Notes: a model not told the origin generated them from the sequence alone. A DNA stretch of 64,000 nt from Clostridia bacterium (GCA_017503865.1 JAFVSI010000050.1:1-64000), one strand, 5' to 3'; positions 8,420 through 17,351 are shown, counted from the stretch's first letter. Program-made: numbers and translations.

Positions 8420-8690
8420 TCATAGCGTTGATAGGGAGCAGTTCGAAGGAAGCTTTCACAGAGAGCCGTCGTTGCTGGAAGACGGTATTGCCCTTCGAAA
8501 CTAAATCACCCTTGAGCTCATCATCGAAATTTTTTAGAGAGTAGAATGGTGCGTAGTCCTGCGTTAAAGGAGAGCATATGTTCGTATGCGGTGAGTGGTC
8601 ATTTTTGGCAATCGGAGTGGTACCACGGAGAAAAATGTATTTTTATCTTCGTCTCCTGAATGAAGGAGACGAAGATTATTTTTTATTTTG
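8420..8690 (+). promoter_or_regulatory. T-box leader controlling ilvA-ridA, probable Ile (AUC) specifier
   Basis: A tRNA-sensing leader. Visible parts are the Stem I distal motif CAGAGAGCCG (about 8459), strong Stem I arms TTCGAAGG/CCTTCGAA, the T-box core GGAGTGGTACCACGG (8614-8628) and a 13-bp terminator stem (8645-8657 with 8664-8676) followed by T-rich sequence. Lining up the Stem I internal loop with the other two leaders in this window (xAA, codon, one base, lower stem) puts AUC at 8505-8507, an isoleucine codon. That suits threonine dehydratase, the first committed Ile step. The specifier is inference without folding. Confidence 0.9.
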
Positions 8691-8703
8691 AGAGGAATTC
8701 TTT

Positions 8704-9906
8704 ATGCTTACACTTGATAAGGTATACCAAGCTTCATACGTACTTAAGGACGTAGTCAGAGAGACAGCCCTTGTTGCTTGTCCCAAAATAAATCCCGAAT
8801 GTGAGCTTTATCTTAAAACCGAGAATTTGCAACTTACGGGCTCGTTTAAGGTAAGAGGTGCGGGCTTTATGATATCCCAGCTTACCGAGGAAGAAAAGGC
8901 AAGGGGCGTTATCGCTTGCTCTGCGGGAAATCACGCACAGGGCGTTGCTCTCGCCGCTTCAAAGTACGGTATAAAATCTATAATCTGCCTTCCTGACGGA
9001 GCACCCATATCAAAGGTAGAGGCTACCAAGAGCTACGGAGCTGAGGTAGTTATGGTTCCCGGCGTTTACGATGACGCCTACAAGCGTGCCCTTGAGCTTC
9101 GTGACGAGAAGGGATATACCTTCGTTCATCCCTTTGACGATGATAACGTTATCGCAGGACAGGGAACGGTAGGTCTTGAAATTCTCAACGAAATGAAGGA
9201 CATTGACGCCGTTGTCGTGCCGATAGGCGGTGGCGGACTTATATCGGGTGTAGCTTACGTTATAAAGCAGCTTGCTCCTCACATCAAGGTATATGGAGTT
9301 CAGGCAAGCGGAGCACCGAGTATGTATAACTCGGTCAAGGATCATAAGATCGAAAGACTTAAATCTGTATCTACAATCGCTGACGGAATTGCTGTAAAGC
9401 AGCCCGGTGACAATACCTTCGAGCTTTGCTCAAAATACGTTGACGAGATAGTGACTGTAAGTGAGGACGAAATTTCCTCGGCAATACTCGCACTTATCGA
9501 GCAACAGAAGATGATAGCTGAGGGTGCGGGAGCCGTATCGGTTGCGGCAGTTATGTTCAACAAGCTTCCCGTAAAGGGTAAAAAGGTAGTTGCCGTTGTT
9601 TCGGGCGGTAATATTGACGTTACTATACTCTCGAGAGTAATTGAGAGAGGTCTTCTTAACTCGGGCAGAACCTGCAATCTTTGTATCGAGCTTGTCGATA
9701 AGCCCGGTCAGCTTCAGCTCGTTTCTACTATTATCGCTTCTCTCGGTGCAAACGTAATTTCGGTTCACCACGAGAGAGCAAGTGAGACAAAGGATATCAA
9801 CGGCTGCTTCCTTCGCCTCGTTCTCGAAACGAGAAATTACGAGCATATCAAGGTTATCACCGATAAGCTCGAGGAAGTTGGATTTAACATAGTATCACAG
9901 TATTAA
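8704..9906 (+). CDS. ilvA: Threonine ammonia-lyase (threonine dehydratase)
   Basis: A 400-residue PLP enzyme that deaminates threonine to 2-ketobutyrate, the entry to isoleucine. It shows the PLP-lysine motif GSFKVRGA (about residues 46-53), the phosphate-binding glycine loop PIGGGGLISG (about 176-185), and a C-terminal ACT-like domain from about residue 325 (DKPGQLQLVSTIIASLGANV). That single-ACT form is shorter than the two-domain E. coli biosynthetic IlvA. Placement behind an Ile-type T-box and before ridA supports a biosynthetic role. Confidence 0.95.
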   Translation: MLTLDKVYQASYVLKDVVRETALVACPKINPECELYLKTENLQLTGSFKVRGAGFMISQLTEEEKARGVIACSAGNHAQGVALAASKYGIKSIICLPDGAPISKVEATKSYGAEVVMVPGVYDDAYKRALELRDEKGYTFVHPFDDDNVIAGQGTVGLEILNEMKDIDAVVVPIGGGGLISGVAYVIKQLAPHIKVYGVQASGAPSMYNSVKDHKIERLKSVSTIADGIAVKQPGDNTFELCSKYVDEIVTVSEDEISSAILALIEQQKMIAEGAGAVSVAAVMFNKLPVKGKKVVAVVSGGNIDVTILSRVIERGLLNSGRTCNLCIELVDKPGQLQLVSTIIASLGANVISVHHERASETKDINGCFLRLVLETRNYEHIKVITDKLEEVGFNIVSQY

Positions 9907-9919
9907 AAGGAGAATTATT

Positions 9920-10294
9920 ATGAGCGAAAAGGTATATACGAAAAACGCACCCGATGCGATAGGTCCATACAGTCAGGCAGTGAAATGCGGAAATCTCGTT
10001 TTCACCTCAGGACAGATAGCAATAAACCCCGAGAGCGGTGAGGTCGAGGCAAAGACTATTGCAGAGCAGACCGAGCAGGTCTGCAAGAATCTTTGTGCCG
10101 TGCTCGAAGCGGCGGGAACGTCGATAGACAAGGCAGTAAAGACCACCTGCTTCCTCGCTGAAATGGCAGATTTTGCCGCATTCAACGAGGTCTACGGCAA
10201 ATATTTCACCTCAAAGCCCGCACGTTCTTGCGTTGCGGCAAAGCAGCTTCCTAAGGGAGTCCTTTGCGAAGTAGAGGTAATTGCTGAAATTTAA
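9920..10294 (+). CDS. ridA: RidA family enamine/imine deaminase
   Basis: A 124-residue YjgF/RidA protein. Landmarks are IGPYSQAVK near the N-terminus, the TSGQIAINP strand, and the C-terminal signature RSCVAAKQLPKG...EVEVIA, which includes the substrate-binding Arg and Glu. RidA hydrolyses the 2-aminoacrylate and 2-aminocrotonate released by threonine dehydratase, so its position 13 bases after ilvA and behind the same T-box is functionally exact. AAAGGAG lies just before the start. Confidence 0.95.
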   Translation: MSEKVYTKNAPDAIGPYSQAVKCGNLVFTSGQIAINPESGEVEAKTIAEQTEQVCKNLCAVLEAAGTSIDKAVKTTCFLAEMADFAAFNEVYGKYFTSKPARSCVAAKQLPKGVLCEVEVIAEI

Positions 10295-10386
10295 CGTGCT
10301 TTTTTGGTGAAAAATAATATAAGTTTAACGTCAAGAAAAGCAATTTTGTGCAACGTGCATTAAAATAGAAAAATTTTTGATACATA

Positions 10387-10415
10387 TTGACAAAAAGAGA
10401 TTTTAGTGTTAAAAT
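10387..10415 (+). promoter_or_regulatory. Sigma-A promoter for the ilv-leu T-box transcript
   Basis: TTGACA and TAAAAT with 17-base spacing, located between ridA and the T-box. Confidence 0.85.
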
Positions 10416-10424
10416 ATCTACATT

Positions 10425-10700
10425 AAATATTAAAAGCGACAAAGGGAATCAGTAGCTTGTCTTACGTTTTCAGAAATCCGACGGTTGATGCGAGTCGGAA
10501 TCGTGCACAGGTGAAACTCCTCCCCGAGCTTCTGTCCGAAGGCGATGGCTGTGTAGGCACAGACGGAGTGTCACCGTTATCAAGGACAGCTTTACTGATG
10601 GGTAGAGTAAGAGTGGTTGACGTAAGTCAGCAATAAGAGTGGTACCGCAGAGTGTTAATGACCTTTGTCTCTTTAATTTAAAGAGATAAAGGTCTTTTTT
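10425..10700 (+). promoter_or_regulatory. T-box leader controlling the ilv-leu operon, probable Leu (CUC) specifier
   Basis: A complete T-box leader: Stem I with an AGTA box (10451), upper stem GCTTGT/ACAGGT, the internal-loop sequence GAAA then CTC (10517-10519), and lower stem GGGA/TCCC. The T-box core AGAGTGGTACCGCAG is at 10636-10650. The terminator pairs 10660-10674 with 10680-10694 and ends in T6. CUC is a leucine codon; the Bacillus subtilis ilv-leu leader also uses a Leu specifier, which fits the leu genes downstream. The distal Stem I loop lacks the clear AGAGAGCCG motif seen in the other two leaders. Confidence 0.9.
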
Positions 10701-10741
10701 GTAAAAATGCGGAATGATGAAAAAAATCAAGGAGAAAAAAG

Positions 10742-12400
10742 ATGGTATTAAACGGTTCAGAGATACTTGTAAACGTTCTGCTCGAACAGGGCGTTGATAC
10801 GGTTTTTGGGTATCCCGGTGGTGCAGTGCTTAACATATACGACGCACTGTATAAGTACAAGGACAAGATAAATCACTATATGACTGCACACGAGCAGGGA
10901 GCGGCTCACGCTGCTGACGGCTATGCAAGGTCAACGGGTAAGACGGGCGTTGTTATCGCAACGAGCGGCCCCGGTGCTACTAATCTTGTTACGGGAATTG
11001 CAACTGCATATATGGACAGCGTTCCTATGGTAGCTATCACGGGTAACGTTGCAACCCCTCTCATCGGCTGCGACAGCTTCCAGGAGGTCTACATAGCAGG
11101 TATTACGATGCCTATAACGAAGCACAACTTCGTTGTCCGTAACGTAGAGGAGCTTGCAGACACTATCCGCCTTGCGTTCAAGATCGCGGCAAGCGGCAGA
11201 CCGGGCCCCGTTCTTGTAGATATTCCTAAGGATATTACGGCGGCAAAGACGAATTACGAGCCTGCCGTTCCCGACCAGATAAAGAGAAACGAAGAATATA
11301 TCGGGGATATAGACGAGATTGCAGAGCTTATAAATAACGCCGAAAAGCCGTTTATCTATTTCGGCGGCGGAGTAAAGCTTTCGGGAGCGTCAGACGAGCT
11401 TCGCGAGCTTGTTAATAAGGCAGACATTCCTGCGGCATATACGCTTATGGCGGCGGGAGTGCTCGGATACGGTGAAGAGAACAACCTCGGTCTTATCGGT
11501 ATGCACGGATGCTTCTCGGCGAACAGTGCGGCAAACCGTGCTGACGTTATGCTCGCTATCGGTACGAGATTCAGTGACCGTGTTGCACTTAATGCTAACA
11601 AATTCGGTCATAATTCGAAAATCGTTCACATCGACATTGATCCCGGTGAGATAAACAAGATAATAGTTGCCGACTACAGCATCGTAGGTGACGTAAAAAC
11701 GGTGCTTACGGCACTTCTTAAGAAGATAAAGCCCGCAAAGCACGAGGCTTGGCATAAGCAGATAGCTAAATGGAAGAAGGACGATTACATTCCCGTTGAC
11801 AGAGAGGATGCTCTTACTCCTCACAGCGTAATAAGCACTGCTTGCAAGCACGCAGGAAAGGATGCAATATTTGTAACCGACGTTGGTCAGCATCAGATGT
11901 GGGCGGCACAGTTTATCAGCCACACAAAGCCCCGCAACTTCCTTACAAGCGGCGGTCTTGGTACAATGGGATACGGATACGGTGCGGCAATCGGTGCAAA
12001 GATTGCGAACCCCGATGTTCCCGTTATTCACTTTACCTCTGACGGTTCGCTTCATATGAATCTCAACGAGCTTTGTACGGCTGTAAGCTATAAGGTTCCC
12101 GTTATCACGGTAATTCTTAACAATGCCGTTCTCGGTATGGTAAGACAGTGGCAGGGAGCTTTCTACGGAAGAAGATTTTCTTCAAGCGAGCCCGAGAGAG
12201 TCACCGACTACGTAAAGGTTGCCGAGGCGTTCGGAGGTGTTGGCTTCAGATGTAAGACACCCGCTGAATTTGAAGAGGCAATGGCAAAGGCTATGACACT
12301 TGAAGGCCCCGTTTGGATAGAGTGCGAGATAGACCGTGAAGAAAAGGTGCTCCCGATGATTCCTTCGGGCGGAACCGTTCACGATACAGTCTTTAGATAA
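10742..12400 (+). CDS. ilvB: Acetolactate synthase, large (catalytic) subunit
   Basis: A 552-residue ThDP/FAD enzyme. It condenses two pyruvates to acetolactate (Val/Leu) or pyruvate with 2-ketobutyrate (Ile). Motifs are GYPGGAVLNIYDAL near residue 21, the glutamate-containing TAHEQGAAHAADGYAR (ThDP activation), TSGPGATN, and the C-terminal ThDP-Mg motif around SDGSLHMNLNEL followed by LNN. AAGGAG precedes the ATG. It heads a run of eleven plus-strand genes from ilvB to ilvE with short gaps and no internal terminator that I can support. Confidence 0.96.
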   Translation: MVLNGSEILVNVLLEQGVDTVFGYPGGAVLNIYDALYKYKDKINHYMTAHEQGAAHAADGYARSTGKTGVVIATSGPGATNLVTGIATAYMDSVPMVAITGNVATPLIGCDSFQEVYIAGITMPITKHNFVVRNVEELADTIRLAFKIAASGRPGPVLVDIPKDITAAKTNYEPAVPDQIKRNEEYIGDIDEIAELINNAEKPFIYFGGGVKLSGASDELRELVNKADIPAAYTLMAAGVLGYGEENNLGLIGMHGCFSANSAANRADVMLAIGTRFSDRVALNANKFGHNSKIVHIDIDPGEINKIIVADYSIVGDVKTVLTALLKKIKPAKHEAWHKQIAKWKKDDYIPVDREDALTPHSVISTACKHAGKDAIFVTDVGQHQMWAAQFISHTKPRNFLTSGGLGTMGYGYGAAIGAKIANPDVPVIHFTSDGSLHMNLNELCTAVSYKVPVITVILNNAVLGMVRQWQGAFYGRRFSSSEPERVTDYVKVAEAFGGVGFRCKTPAEFEEAMAKAMTLEGPVWIECEIDREEKVLPMIPSGGTVHDTVFR

Positions 12401-12412
12401 GGAGGAATGGTT

Positions 12413-12910
12413 ATGAATAAACAGTGTATGGTGCTTCTCGTTGATAACAACGCGGGAGTTCTTGCAAGAGTTTCTTCGCTTTTTATGCAGAGAGGCTTTA
12501 ATATCGATTCTCTTACCGTTTCTTCAACGGAAATTCCAACTATTTCGAGAATAACGGTTACGACAAAGGGAGACGACAGAACGTTTAGTCAAATAATTAA
12601 GCAAACGTCAAAGCTTACCGAGGCAAGACTCGTGTTTCCCATCGAGCCCTTCGTGAGTATCATAAGGGAGCTTCTCTTGGTTAAGTTTTCAACCGAAAAC
12701 ATTGACTCCGAAAGACTTGAGAGCATAATTGACGATTACGGTGCAAAAATTATCGACGTGTCTAACGGATGCTTTGTTGCAGAGCTTACGGGAGATCCCA
12801 CACTTATCGACGATTTTCTTGACGCAGTCAAACCCTTTAGAATGATAGAGATGTGCCGTACGGGTGCAACTGCACTTGAAAGCGGCAAGGTATCGTACGA
12901 TATTGAATAA
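12413..12910 (+). CDS. ilvN: Acetolactate synthase, small (regulatory) subunit
   Basis: A 165-residue partner of IlvB. The N-terminal ACT domain (NNAGVLARVSSLFMQRGFNIDSLTV, about residues 12-36) binds valine for feedback inhibition, and a second ALS-type domain follows (about residues 85-160). The frame also opens at an ATG at 12407, but GGAGG at 12401-12405 sits one base from it and seven from the ATG at 12413, so the latter is chosen. It starts 12 bases after ilvB. Confidence 0.95.
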   Translation: MNKQCMVLLVDNNAGVLARVSSLFMQRGFNIDSLTVSSTEIPTISRITVTTKGDDRTFSQIIKQTSKLTEARLVFPIEPFVSIIRELLLVKFSTENIDSERLESIIDDYGAKIIDVSNGCFVAELTGDPTLIDDFLDAVKPFRMIEMCRTGATALESGKVSYDIE

Positions 12911-12955
12911 AAATTAAACAAATTTTAAATTTACAATATTTTAAGGAGAACAAAA

Positions 12956-13966
12956 ATGATTACCAAGTATTACGATTCTGATTGCAATCTTGCAATGCTC
13001 GACGGCAAGACTATTGCCGTTATCGGATTTGGAAGCCAGGGACACGCACACTCTATGAACCTCGCTGAGAGTGGCTGCAACGTAGTTGTAGGTCTTAGAA
13101 AGGGAAGCGGACATTGGCAGAAGGCGGCTGATTTCGCAGCAACTCACCCCAACTTCAAGGTTATGGAAGTTGAGGAGGCGGCAAAGGCAGCTGATATCGT
13201 TATGATGCTCGTTCCCGATGAGCTTGCTGCTGACATCTACAACAAGCAGGTAGCTCCCAATATGAAGGACGGCGACGTACTTATGTTCGCTCACGGCTTC
13301 AACATTCACTTCAACTTCATTCAGCCCGCTAAGAACATAGACGTTATTATGGTAGCTCCTAAGGGTCCCGGACACACGGTTCGTAGCCAGTATCAGGAGG
13401 GCAAGGGTGTTCCCAGCCTTATTGCTATCCATCAGGACTACACAGGCAAGGCTAAGGAGTACGCGCTCGCTTATGCTTGCGGAATCGGTGCAGGCAGAGC
13501 AGGTATTCTTGAGACGTCCTTCAGAGAAGAGACCGAGACCGACCTCTTTGGAGAGCAGGCAGTTCTTTGCGGTGGTGTAACCGAGCTTATGAAGGCAGGT
13601 TTTGACACTCTCGTTGAGGCAGGCTATGAGCCCGAGATGGCATACTTTGAGTGTATCCACGAGATGAAGCTCATCGTTGACCTTATCAACAACGGCGGTT
13701 TTGCAATGATGAGATACTCTATCTCCAATACCGCTGAGTACGGTGATTACAGAACAGGTAAGAGACTTATCACTGAGGAGACAAGAAAAGAGATGAAGAA
13801 GGTTCTCTCCGAGATTCAGGACGGTACCTTTGCATCTGAGTTTATGCAGGAATTCTCGGCAGGCAGAAAGGCTAAGTTCCTCGCAACTCGCCGCAAGGAG
13901 TCCGAGCACAAGCTCGAGGCTACAGGTGCTGAGCTCCGTCAGATGATGAGCTGGCTCAAGAAGTAA
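12956..13966 (+). CDS. ilvC: Ketol-acid reductoisomerase (class I)
   Basis: A 336-residue NAD(P)H enzyme that isomerises and reduces acetolactate to dihydroxyisovalerate (and the Ile counterpart). The Rossmann motif [13 protein letters not shown] is at about residues 24-36 and the PKGPGHTVR loop at about 135-143. The C-terminal helical domain carries the Mg-binding acidic residues in the DLFGEQ and E...E segments. Length is standard for class I. An AAGGAGAAC site precedes the start. A 14-bp hairpin follows the stop before coaX. Confidence 0.96.
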   Translation: MITKYYDSDCNLAMLDGKTIAVIGFGSQGHAHSMNLAESGCNVVVGLRKGSGHWQKAADFAATHPNFKVMEVEEAAKAADIVMMLVPDELAADIYNKQVAPNMKDGDVLMFAHGFNIHFNFIQPAKNIDVIMVAPKGPGHTVRSQYQEGKGVPSLIAIHQDYTGKAKEYALAYACGIGAGRAGILETSFREETETDLFGEQAVLCGGVTELMKAGFDTLVEAGYEPEMAYFECIHEMKLIVDLINNGGFAMMRYSISNTAEYGDYRTGKRLITEETRKEMKKVLSEIQDGTFASEFMQEFSAGRKAKFLATRRKESEHKLEATGAELRQMMSWLKK

Positions 13967-13980
13967 GATAAAATTAAACG

Positions 13981-14012
13981 GTTGGAGTCCGAGGCTCTCC
14001 TCGGGCTCCAAC
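13981..14012 (+). repeat. Near-perfect 14-bp hairpin between ilvC and coaX
   Basis: Bases 13981-13994 pair with 13999-14012 around a CTCT loop; the only non-Watson-Crick pair is one G-U. There is no T-run after it on the plus strand, so it is unlikely to stop transcription fully. It could protect the upstream ilv mRNA segment from 3' exonucleases and set lower coaX levels. Confidence 0.7.
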
Positions 14013-14038
14013 AAAAATAAAAAGAGAGGGAGCAGATT

Positions 14039-14842
14039 ATGTTGGTTGCAGTAAACGTAGGTAACTCAAGAATAAGCTTTGGTTTTTTCAAAAACGAGAG
14101 CTGTGAGCTTGTCTCAAAATTTAAAATTTCGACCGATATAAATAAGACCTCTGACGAATATCTCGCCCTTATAAAAGCTGTGTCGGGCGAGATAAATATT
14201 TCGGGAGAAGGATTTGACGATTGCATTTTCTCCTCGGTAGTTCCTCAGCTAAATTCAGTTATAAGTGAGACGCTTGAGAGGTTTACAGGTATTTCTCCCA
14301 AAATAGTTGGTCCCGGTCTTAAAACGGGATTTCCGATAAAAATAGACACCCCCTCGGAGCTTGGTGCCGATATAGTGGCAAATACCGCTGCGGTAATAGG
14401 AGCGGCAAGAGAAAAAGGGGATAAGAATTTTTCTTCGATAGTCATTGATATGGGAACGGTGACCACCGTTTCGGCAATAAATAAGAACGGCGAATATATC
14501 GGCTGTTCAATCTTCCCTGGTGTCGGTATTTCGTTTGACGCTATGCACGGCAAGACTGCACAGCTTCCTAACGTGATGCCCGATAAGCCGCAAAGGGCAA
14601 TAGGGAAGAATTCGAGGGATTCGCTTCGCTCGGGTATTATTTTGGGTAACTCAATGATACTTGACGGTATGTGCGAAAAGTTTGCTAAAGAAATGAAAGT
14701 TGAAATAAACGATACTCTTCTTCTTGCAACGGGTGAGTATGCCGAGAGTGTTATAGCCTCGTGCAAAAACGACTTCGTTTACGAAGAGAATTTGACTCTT
14801 AAGGGGTTGTGGTATCTTTTCGACAGTAATCGACAAAAATAA
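14039..14842 (+). CDS. coaX: Type III pantothenate kinase
   Basis: A 267-residue ASKHA-fold kinase that phosphorylates pantothenate, the first step of CoA synthesis. The family pattern is complete in order: an N-terminal phosphate loop (VNVGNS, residues 5-10), LGADIVANTAA (about residue 104), VIDMGTVTT (about 137), the IFPGVGISFDAM segment and GIILGN. The usual DxGN motif reads NVGN, so the first metal/phosphate-site Asp is Asn, and the ADR motif reads ADI. The other two active-site Asp residues remain. It lies inside the BCAA operon, before a vitamin-type transporter gene. Confidence 0.87.
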   Translation: MLVAVNVGNSRISFGFFKNESCELVSKFKISTDINKTSDEYLALIKAVSGEINISGEGFDDCIFSSVVPQLNSVISETLERFTGISPKIVGPGLKTGFPIKIDTPSELGADIVANTAAVIGAAREKGDKNFSSIVIDMGTVTTVSAINKNGEYIGCSIFPGVGISFDAMHGKTAQLPNVMPDKPQRAIGKNSRDSLRSGIILGNSMILDGMCEKFAKEMKVEINDTLLLATGEYAESVIASCKNDFVYEENLTLKGLWYLFDSNRQK

Positions 14843-14849
14843 GTTTTAG

Positions 14850-14998
14850 GTTTGATAATAATCGGACGTGTCCGTTGTTATATATTTTCAGGCACCGTAC
14901 CCTTGCGGACGGTAGCATCGGGTGAAAGTCCCGAAGAAAGGAACATTATATGTTCAAAACTAAATTTTTAAAGACAGCACAGACGGCTGTACTTTGCG
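14850..14998 (+). promoter_or_regulatory. Structured, unclassified RNA leader before the ECF S-component gene
   Basis: The 169-base gap between coaX and the next start holds several short hairpins in a row: CGGAC/GTCCG, ACCGT/ACGGT, TCGGG/CCCGA enclosing TGAAAGT, GAACAT/ATGTTC and ACAGC/GCTGT. The CGGGTGAAAGTCCCG segment resembles one stem of cobalamin and FMN riboswitches, but the rest of neither element is present. I do not recognise the class. A ligand-sensing leader for the transporter is inference. Confidence 0.45.
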
Positions 14999-15011
14999 TG
15001 GAGGTATCGAG

Positions 15012-15644
15012 ATGAAAAGAACACAGTCAAAGATACTTCGTATGGTTGAGCTTGCAATGCTTGTGGCACTCGTTGTAGTTTTACAGTTGCTTGGCTCGTT
15101 TGTAAAAATAGGACCGCTTCCTATGTCCTTCGTGCTTGTGCCGATAGTCATCGGTGCTTGCTTGCTCGGTGCTAAGGAAGGAGCTATCCTCGGAGCTGTA
15201 TTCGGTGTTATCACTATGGTAATGGGAATCAGCGGCGTTGACGCATTTTCGTTTTTGCTTTGGGAAGCAAGTCCTTTTTGGTTTGTTGTAATTTGCGTTT
15301 TAAAGGCGACTGCTGCCGGACTTTGCTCTGGACTCGTATATAAGCTCTTAGGCAAAGCATTCGGTGACAAATATACTTACGCAAGAACAGTACTCGCTTC
15401 AATAACGGCACCTATAGTTAACACGGGAATCTTCGTTATTGGAATGCTTGTATTTTTCTTCGATACTATGCAGGGGCTTCCCGCACTTTTCCCCGAGGCG
15501 TTCGGTCAGTATGGAAATGCTTTTGAGCTCGTTTTCCTCGGACTTGCAGGACTCAATTTTGTCGGTGAGTTTGTTGTAAACCTTGTTCTTTCACCTGCAA
15601 TGGTAAGAATAATTGATGCTGTAAAAAAGAGAATTAAGATATAA
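15012..15644 (+). CDS. ECF transporter substrate-binding (S) component, possibly for pantothenate
   Basis: A 210-residue integral membrane protein with about six helices and the S-component hallmark of small residues and short loops (LPMSFVLVPIVIGACLLG, then AGLCSGLVYKLLG). The ATG at 15012 is chosen because GGAGG lies 7 bases before it; the frame upstream opens only with TTG. S components capture vitamins and need a shared ECF module, absent from this window. The neighbouring coaX makes pantothenate the best guess, but RibU, FolT and other S families share this fold. Confidence 0.8.
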   Translation: MKRTQSKILRMVELAMLVALVVVLQLLGSFVKIGPLPMSFVLVPIVIGACLLGAKEGAILGAVFGVITMVMGISGVDAFSFLLWEASPFWFVVICVLKATAAGLCSGLVYKLLGKAFGDKYTYARTVLASITAPIVNTGIFVIGMLVFFFDTMQGLPALFPEAFGQYGNAFELVFLGLAGLNFVGEFVVNLVLSPAMVRIIDAVKKRIKI

Positions 15645-15668
15645 TTTTAAAGTTTTAGGAGATAAATT

Positions 15669-17333
15669 ATGAAACTTCGTTCCGATAACGTAACAAAGGG
15701 TGCAGAAAGAGCACCGAACAGAAGCCTGTTTTATGCAATGGGCTATACAAAAGAAGAGCTTGATCGTCCCCTTATCGGTGTTGTCAGTGCACACAGCGAG
15801 ATAGTACCGGGACACTACCACCTCGATAAGATCGCCGATGCCGTAAAGGCAGGTATCAGAATGGCGGGCGGAACACCCGTGCTAATTCCTGCAATCGGTG
15901 TATGCGACGGTATAGCTATGGGACATATCGGTATGAAGTATTCACTTGCAAGCCGTGAGCTTATAGCAGACAGCGTTGAAACGATGACTATGGCTCATCA
16001 GCTTGACGGACTTGTTCTTGTTCCCAACTGCGACAAGATCGTTCCCGGAATGGTAATGGCGGCGGTAAGAATGAACGTTCCAGCTGTCGTTTGCTCGGGC
16101 GGTCCTATGCTCGCAGGAAAGTATGACGGTCAAGAGGTAAGCCTTTCTAAAATGTTTGAGGCAGTGGGTGCTTATAAGGCAGGTATCATTGACGGTTGCA
16201 AGCTCGAAGAGTGTGAGCAGGGCGTTTGTCCCGGCTGCGGCTCGTGTGCGGGAATGTATACCGCAAACAGTATGAACTGTCTTTGTGAGGCAATAGGAAT
16301 AGCACTTCCCGGAAACGGAACTATTCCGGCTGTATCAAATAAGAGAACGATGCTTGCAAAGTATGCAGGTATGGCTATAATGGAGCTTGTTAAGAAGGAT
16401 ATAAAGGCAAGAGATATTATCAACGAGAAGTCTATCTCAAACGCACTCGCTTGCGATATGGCTCTCGGTTGCAGCTCAAACAGCGTTCTTCATTTGCTTG
16501 CAATTGCAAACGAAGCAGGTGTTGAGCTTGACCTCAACCTCTTTAACAAGATGAGTGAAAAGGTGCCGAACCTTTGTCACCTTGCTCCTGCGGGAGATAC
16601 ACATATTCAGGATCTTGATGCCGCAGGCGGTATAAGGGCCGTACAGAATGAGCTTCTCTCAGTAGGACTTATTGACGGCACCGCTCTTACAGTTACAGGT
16701 AAGACGGTAGCGGAGAATATCGAGGGTGCTCATATCCTTGATACGAATTCCATTAGACCGATAAGCAACCCTTACAGTGCAACCGGCGGAATTCAGATAC
16801 TTTGGGGTAACATCGCACAGAACGGCTGCGTTGTTAAGAGAAGTGCAGTTGCTCCCGAAATGCTTTGCCACGAAGGCCCTGCAAGAGTATTCAACTCCGA
16901 GGACGAGGCAATCGACGCAATTTATAACGGAAAGATAGTTGACGGAGACGTTGTGGTTATCCGTTACGAAGGCCCCAAGGGTGGTCCCGGAATGAGAGAG
17001 ATGCTCAATCCCACGAGTGCACTTGCGGGAATGAAGCTTGATAAAACGGTTGCTCTTATCACAGACGGACGTTTTTCGGGTGCGTCTCGCGGTGCTTCCA
17101 TCGGTCACGTTTCTCCCGAGGCGGCTGACGGTGGAAATATCGCACTTATTGAAGAGGGCGATATAATCGCAATCGATATCCCCGGAGCTTCTATCAACGT
17201 TAAGGTAAGCGACGAGGTACTTGCAGAGCGTCGTGCGAAATACGTTGCTCCCGAGCCCAACGTCAAGAGCGGTTGGCTCGTGAGATATGCGAGAGCAGTA
17301 AGCGGTGCTGATAAGGGTGCCGTAATGAAATAA
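15669..17333 (+). CDS. ilvD: Dihydroxy-acid dehydratase
   Basis: A 554-residue Fe-S enzyme that dehydrates dihydroxyisovalerate and its Ile homologue to the 2-keto acids. Cluster-ligand cysteines lie in PNCDK (about residue 118), [19 protein letters not shown] (about residue 190), and the conserved GLIDG and [15 protein letters not shown] regions are intact. Length is normal. TTTAGGAG lies before the ATG, 24 bases after the ECF S gene. Its product ketoisovalerate is the branch point to Val, Leu and pantoate. Confidence 0.96.
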   Translation: MKLRSDNVTKGAERAPNRSLFYAMGYTKEELDRPLIGVVSAHSEIVPGHYHLDKIADAVKAGIRMAGGTPVLIPAIGVCDGIAMGHIGMKYSLASRELIADSVETMTMAHQLDGLVLVPNCDKIVPGMVMAAVRMNVPAVVCSGGPMLAGKYDGQEVSLSKMFEAVGAYKAGIIDGCKLEECEQGVCPGCGSCAGMYTANSMNCLCEAIGIALPGNGTIPAVSNKRTMLAKYAGMAIMELVKKDIKARDIINEKSISNALACDMALGCSSNSVLHLLAIANEAGVELDLNLFNKMSEKVPNLCHLAPAGDTHIQDLDAAGGIRAVQNELLSVGLIDGTALTVTGKTVAENIEGAHILDTNSIRPISNPYSATGGIQILWGNIAQNGCVVKRSAVAPEMLCHEGPARVFNSEDEAIDAIYNGKIVDGDVVVIRYEGPKGGPGMREMLNPTSALAGMKLDKTVALITDGRFSGASRGASIGHVSPEAADGGNIALIEEGDIIAIDIPGASINVKVSDEVLAERRAKYVAPEPNVKSGWLVRYARAVSGADKGAVMK

Positions 17334-17351
17334 TGAAAGGCTAATTTTGAT

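Noticed and set aside
12407..12412. ATG at 12407 as the ilvN start
   Set aside because: It is one base from GGAGG, too close for initiation; the ATG at 12413 has the right spacing.
12941..14014. 357-codon minus-strand frame opposite ilvC
   Set aside because: ilvC is unmistakable on the plus strand with its Rossmann motif and ribosome binding site; the antisense product has no recognisable domain.
14895..14945. Cobalamin or FMN riboswitch
   Set aside because: Only the CGGGTGAAAGTCCCG stem resembles these classes. The B12-box and the FMN six-stem sequence blocks are missing, and the element is too short.
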